Source of the DNA: Afipia sp. GAS231 | GTDB taxonomy: Bacteria > Pseudomonadota > Alphaproteobacteria > Rhizobiales > Xanthobacteraceae | Reading direction: 5' to 3' | Assembly: GCF_900103365.1 (NCBI RefSeq) | Contig: NZ_LT629703.1 | Coordinates: 1,860,001 to 1,924,000 of the forward strand | Length of the DNA stretch: 64,000 nt | Part shown: positions 61,060-64,000 of the stretch, piece by piece | Layout: each line of letters begins with the position of its first letter | Numbering within the stretch: position 1 is the stretch's first letter | The notes under the pieces: model-generated | What the model was told of the DNA's origin: nothing | Databases searched by the model: none | What the model saw: only the letters and a program-made list of their open reading frames with translations | Program-made: the position numbers and the translations under genes

Positions 61060-62373
61060 CTACTGCTGGTCGCTGAACGTGGTCCCCTTCGGCAAAGGCA
61101 GCACGGTCTCGCGCTGCATCTGGCTCTTCGGCCACACGACATAGGATTTGTCGTCGATGTACTGTAGCACCACCGGGAACGAGCGTTCGTTCTGGCCGGC
61201 CATCTGGGTACCCTCGCCAAAGAATTTGACGCCAAAGCCGAGCATGGTGCCGCCTTCGGGAATATCCGTGTCGAGCGCAGCCTTGCGCAGCGCTTCCGGA
61301 TCGACGCCGCCATACTTCTTGATCGCCCGCGGCAGCACGTCGTCGAGGAAGACATAGGCATTCGAGGCGCCGATGCCGACATGCGCGGAGCGGATCGCGA
61401 CCCCCGGCTTCAGTTTGTCGAACTCCTCGCCGACCATCTTGATGACGGCCGGCAGCTTCGGATCCATGGTCTTCTGGTTGGCGAGCCAGATCGAGATCGG
61501 GTCGGTGTTGAAGAGGTAGTTGGCGTCGGCGCCGAGACCTTCCTTCAGCTTTTCGTACACGCCATAGCCCGCGCCATGGCCGACGATGGCGCCGAACTTC
61601 AGACCCTGCTCGCGCGCCTGCCGGAACAGCAGCGTGATGTCAGGATTGTAGCCGGTGTGGAAAATCACGTCGGGCTTGGCGCGCTTCAGCTTGGTGACCA
61701 GCGCGGAGAGATCGGGCGCAGTGGCCGAATAGCCTTCCTTCAGCACCAGGTTGAAGCCGGCCTTCTTGACGCCGGCCTCGTTGCCCTTCGACACGTCGAC
61801 GCCGTAGGCGCCGTCCTCGTGAATGATGGCGACCCGCAGATCCTTCGGCTCCTTGCCGAACTTCGACTTCGAATACTGCGCGATGAAATCCGTCGTCATC
61901 ATGCCGTACTGGTCGCCGGCCGCCTGCGGGCGGAACACGTATTTGTAGCCCTTGCTGTCGAACACCCCGGAGGAAATGCAGGTGGTGATCCACATGAATT
62001 TCTTCATCTGGTCGACGCGGGCCGACACCGGCACGCACTGCGCCGACGAGAAGAAGCCCATCAGCATGTCGACCTTTTCCTGCTCCAGCAGCCGCACCGC
62101 CTCGTTGATGGCGATGTCGGGCTTGCTCTGGGCGTCGGCGTAAACGGTCTCGATCTTGTAACCCTCGACGCCGGTCTTGGCGTAGTGGTCGAGCATGATC
62201 TTGACGCCGGTATATTGCAGCTCAGAGCCGCCGCCGGCGAGCGGGCCGGTGAGGTCGAAGATGACGCCGATCTTGAGCTTCTTTTCCTGAGCCTCGGCGG
62301 AAACCGCCATCCCCAGCACCGCGACAGCGGCCGACACCCCAACAAGCAGGCGTGCGAAATTGCGCACCGGCAT
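61060..62373 (-). CDS. Branched-chain-type ABC importer substrate-binding protein (LivK-like)
   Basis: 437 residues, longer than typical LivK. Signal peptide to about 28 (VSAEAQEKK), then LKIGVIFDLTGPLAGGGSELQYTGVKIMLDHY, NEAVRLLEQEKVDMLMGFFSSAQCVPVSARV and DLRVAIIHEDGAYGVDVSKGNEAGVKKAG, the periplasmic-binding-protein type I fold. A strong AGGGAGGA site precedes ATG 62373. First gene of the liv operon. Ligand not predictable; the divergence from LIV-binding proteins suggests something other than leucine. Confidence 0.93.
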   Translation of the reverse strand: MPVRNFARLLVGVSAAVAVLGMAVSAEAQEKKLKIGVIFDLTGPLAGGGSELQYTGVKIMLDHYAKTGVEGYKIETVYADAQSKPDIAINEAVRLLEQEKVDMLMGFFSSAQCVPVSARVDQMKKFMWITTCISSGVFDSKGYKYVFRPQAAGDQYGMMTTDFIAQYSKSKFGKEPKDLRVAIIHEDGAYGVDVSKGNEAGVKKAGFNLVLKEGYSATAPDLSALVTKLKRAKPDVIFHTGYNPDITLLFRQAREQGLKFGAIVGHGAGYGVYEKLKEGLGADANYLFNTDPISIWLANQKTMDPKLPAVIKMVGEEFDKLKPGVAIRSAHVGIGASNAYVFLDDVLPRAIKKYGGVDPEALRKAALDTDIPEGGTMLGFGVKFFGEGTQMAGQNERSFPVVLQYIDDKSYVVWPKSQMQRETVLPLPKGTTFSDQQ

Positions 62374-62512
62374 GAAATCCTCCCTGGACGATTGTGCACT
62401 GCGTCTTTTTTGTTTTAGCAGCGCCCATCACATTGATAGCGCGGACCGATGTCAAGCGCATTGCAGCGCCACAACGACGCGAGGCAACCCACACGGCGCG
62501 TGCACCTGCACG

Positions 62513-63220
62513 TCAGGGTTGGGTTGACAGCTGGGCTTCGATAAACGCGGCCACGAAATCCGGCATTGCGGAAGTGAGATCGGCGGTGCCGCGCACCAGA
62601 TGAATATCCGACAATTCCGGTGATCGCTGTAGAGCGAGATTGCCCACAATGCGGGCACGCAACCCTTCGCCCGGCATGTCGACGCGCAGGACCTTGATCA
62701 TCGCTACCGCTGGTCCGGTGAAGACGCAGTGCCAATGGGCTTCGTCCTGGTAATCGGCCGGCGCCAGACCGGTCTCCTCTTCCAATTCGCGCGCGACGCT
62801 GCCCGATATATCGACCGCGCCATCCCTGACGTCGTCGAGATCGGGCGTGCCCGAGGCAAAATAGATCCGCCCGGCATTGGCGGTGTGCTGGCCCATTTCG
62901 CCGAGCACGAACGCGCCGTCGCTAGAGAGCAGCGCGCCCATGCCAAAGCCATTGAACACGCCTTTGTCGGGAAAGCCCCAGTCGCGCCACGCCAGGAAAC
63001 TGGCGAAATCGGTTTCGAAATAGCTGGCGCTGAGCCGTTCGCCCGCAAATACCGGATTGCGTCCGAGCAGGACGCGACCGTTCCACAGCGCAGGATTTTC
63101 GTGCACTTGACGCGCAAAGTGCGCGTCGATTTCCGCGCGGCACTCCCGCGCGAACGGCCATGGCCAGTTTTCGACCGGCAGGTCGAGCGCGGTGACGCGA
63201 TGAATAACCAACCTACTCAT
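62513..63220 (-). CDS. Nudix-box protein
   Basis: 235 residues. A Nudix-like box ISGSVARELEEETGLAPADY supplies REL-EEETG (REx2EExGL) in the right order, preceded by FASGTPDLDDVRDG. The N-terminal half (WPWPFARECRAEIDAHFARQVHENPALWNGRVLLGR) matches the fungal/rhizobial Nudix-related hydrolases I recall as conserved hypotheticals. Substrate unknown. ATG 63220 is chosen; a GTG at 63229 is in frame. It lies between the liv operon and an NMT1-type binding protein with no evident link to either. Confidence 0.8.
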   Translation of the reverse strand: MSRLVIHRVTALDLPVENWPWPFARECRAEIDAHFARQVHENPALWNGRVLLGRNPVFAGERLSASYFETDFASFLAWRDWGFPDKGVFNGFGMGALLSSDGAFVLGEMGQHTANAGRIYFASGTPDLDDVRDGAVDISGSVARELEEETGLAPADYQDEAHWHCVFTGPAVAMIKVLRVDMPGEGLRARIVGNLALQRSPELSDIHLVRGTADLTSAMPDFVAAFIEAQLSTQP

Positions 63221-63266
63221 GCCATTCACCGCGTCATTTCAATTTCACTTGCGCATCACTCGAAAA

Positions 63267-64000
63267 TCACTTGGCGTTCATGCCCGTGGTCTTCTTGACC
63301 TGATCGACGAACTTGTTGGTCCAGGTCTTGGTGACGTCGATATTGGCCTTGGCGACTTCAGGCGACCCCTCGCTGAACACCGCGAGCACCGCGTCGGCGC
63401 CCTTGGGATCCATCTTGCCGGTCTCCGAATACATCGGGATCGTGTTCTTCAGCGCGGCGAGATAGAGCTCCTTGTTCTTGCCGACGATCTCTTCCGGCAT
63501 TTTCGCCATGATCTCTTCCGGCGAATGCGAATGAATCCAGCTCAGCGTGTTGACGATGGCCGTGGTCAGGGCCTGCACGTCCTTTTCGTGCGAGCCGATC
63601 CAGGCCGCCGTCGAGTACAGCGCGCCGCCCGGATATTCGCCGCCGAACAATGCCAGCGTATCCTTCTGCGTGCGGGTATCGGCGAGAATCGTGAGGTCCT
63701 TGTGACTGCCCTGCAGCACCGTGACCGACGGGTCGAGCATCACGGCGGCATCGATCTGGCCCTGCTCCATCGCCGCCACCGCGGTGGCGCCAAGACCGAC
63801 ACCGATGACCGCGGCGCTGGTCGGGTCGAGGCCGTTTTTCTTCAGCAGGAATTTCAGGAAGAAATCAGTCGAGGAGCCCGGCGCGCTGACGCCGACCTTC
63901 TTGCCGGCGAGATCCTTGATCGATTTGATCTCGGCGTTGTGCGAGGGCGACACCACCAGCACCAGCCCGGGATAGCGGTCATAGACCACGAAGGACACCA
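63267..64000 (-). CDS. NMT1/SsuA-type ABC substrate-binding protein (cut by right edge)
   Basis: C-terminal roughly 244 residues of a periplasmic receptor; the start lies beyond the right edge. IKSIKDLAGKKVGVSAPGSSTDFFLKFLLKKNGLDPTSAAVIGVGLGATAVAAMEQGQIDAAVMLDP is typical of nitrate/taurine/sulfonate/thiamine-precursor receptors. Ligand not predictable. The matching ATPase and permease are not in the window and may lie to the right. Confidence 0.9.
   Translation of the reverse strand, partial: VSFVVYDRYPGLVLVVSPSHNAEIKSIKDLAGKKVGVSAPGSSTDFFLKFLLKKNGLDPTSAAVIGVGLGATAVAAMEQGQIDAAVMLDPSVTVLQGSHKDLTILADTRTQKDTLALFGGEYPGGALYSTAAWIGSHEKDVQALTTAIVNTLSWIHSHSPEEIMAKMPEEIVGKNKELYLAALKNTIPMYSETGKMDPKGADAVLAVFSEGSPEVAKANIDVTKTWTNKFVDQVKKTTGMNAK

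Overview
The window is high-GC DNA (roughly 60-65 percent by eye) from an alphaproteobacterium that I would place in Bradyrhizobium or a very close relative. The reasons are the gene complement (quinoprotein accessory genes, many TRAP, TTT and Liv-type uptake systems, OpgC, FghA), several families of short dispersed palindromes that I associate with Bradyrhizobium chromosomes, and a run of small secreted proteins of rhizobial type. It looks chromosomal: there is a tRNA-Lys and leuA, and no transposase, integrase, phage gene, CRISPR array or origin was seen.

1-14842 is an accessory island for periplasmic PQQ (probably lanthanide-linked) alcohol oxidation. It holds the N-terminal part of a TonB receptor, a divergent histidine kinase/response regulator pair, S-formylglutathione hydrolase (fghA), and a tight operon of PQQ-associated binding protein, YVTN propeller, ABC ATPase, ABC permease and a secreted protein. 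A reverse-strand pair (MoxJ/XoxJ-like protein and Cys-Trp motif protein) diverges from a metallohydrolase plus SoxYZ-like carrier. Small exported proteins, a beta-barrel protein and an isolated 26-codon pqqA complete it. The dehydrogenase, its cytochrome and pqqBCDE are not in the window.

14843-19022 holds an unusual three-gene ExbB/MotA-like membrane operon, two small secreted proteins, tRNA-Lys(CTT) and an LTXXQ-motif periplasmic protein. 19168-22285 is a dctP-dctQ-dctM TRAP operon with a long palindrome between dctP and dctQ. 22286-23453 carries no convincing gene and is mostly dispersed repeats.

23454-29887 is an XRE regulator followed by an operon of MFS transporter, PyrK-like and PyrD class 1B subunits, an M20/N-carbamoyl amidohydrolase and a PyrE-like protein. 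The set fits catabolism of orotate or a related pyrimidine better than biosynthesis. 29962-32627 has small proteins and an MFS exporter. 32699-38805 is a LysR-controlled catabolic operon (FAD monooxygenase, alpha/beta hydrolase, MFS, M24 hydrolase), followed by a PrpF-type isomerase.

40048-47962 contains a frameshifted fatty-acid hydroxylase, a membrane-anchored AraC regulator, a LysR regulator, an old-yellow-enzyme, an acyltransferase whose C-terminus comes from a dispersed repeat, and a DadA-type oxidoreductase. 48037-49837 is leuA with a leucine-rich leader peptide and attenuator. Then come opgC, a DUF3604 protein with a TctC-type binding protein, a PPK2 kinase, a nitroreductase-like protein, a complete branched-chain-type ABC importer (livKGFHM), a Nudix-box protein and the C-terminal part of an NMT1/SsuA-type binding protein cut by the right edge.
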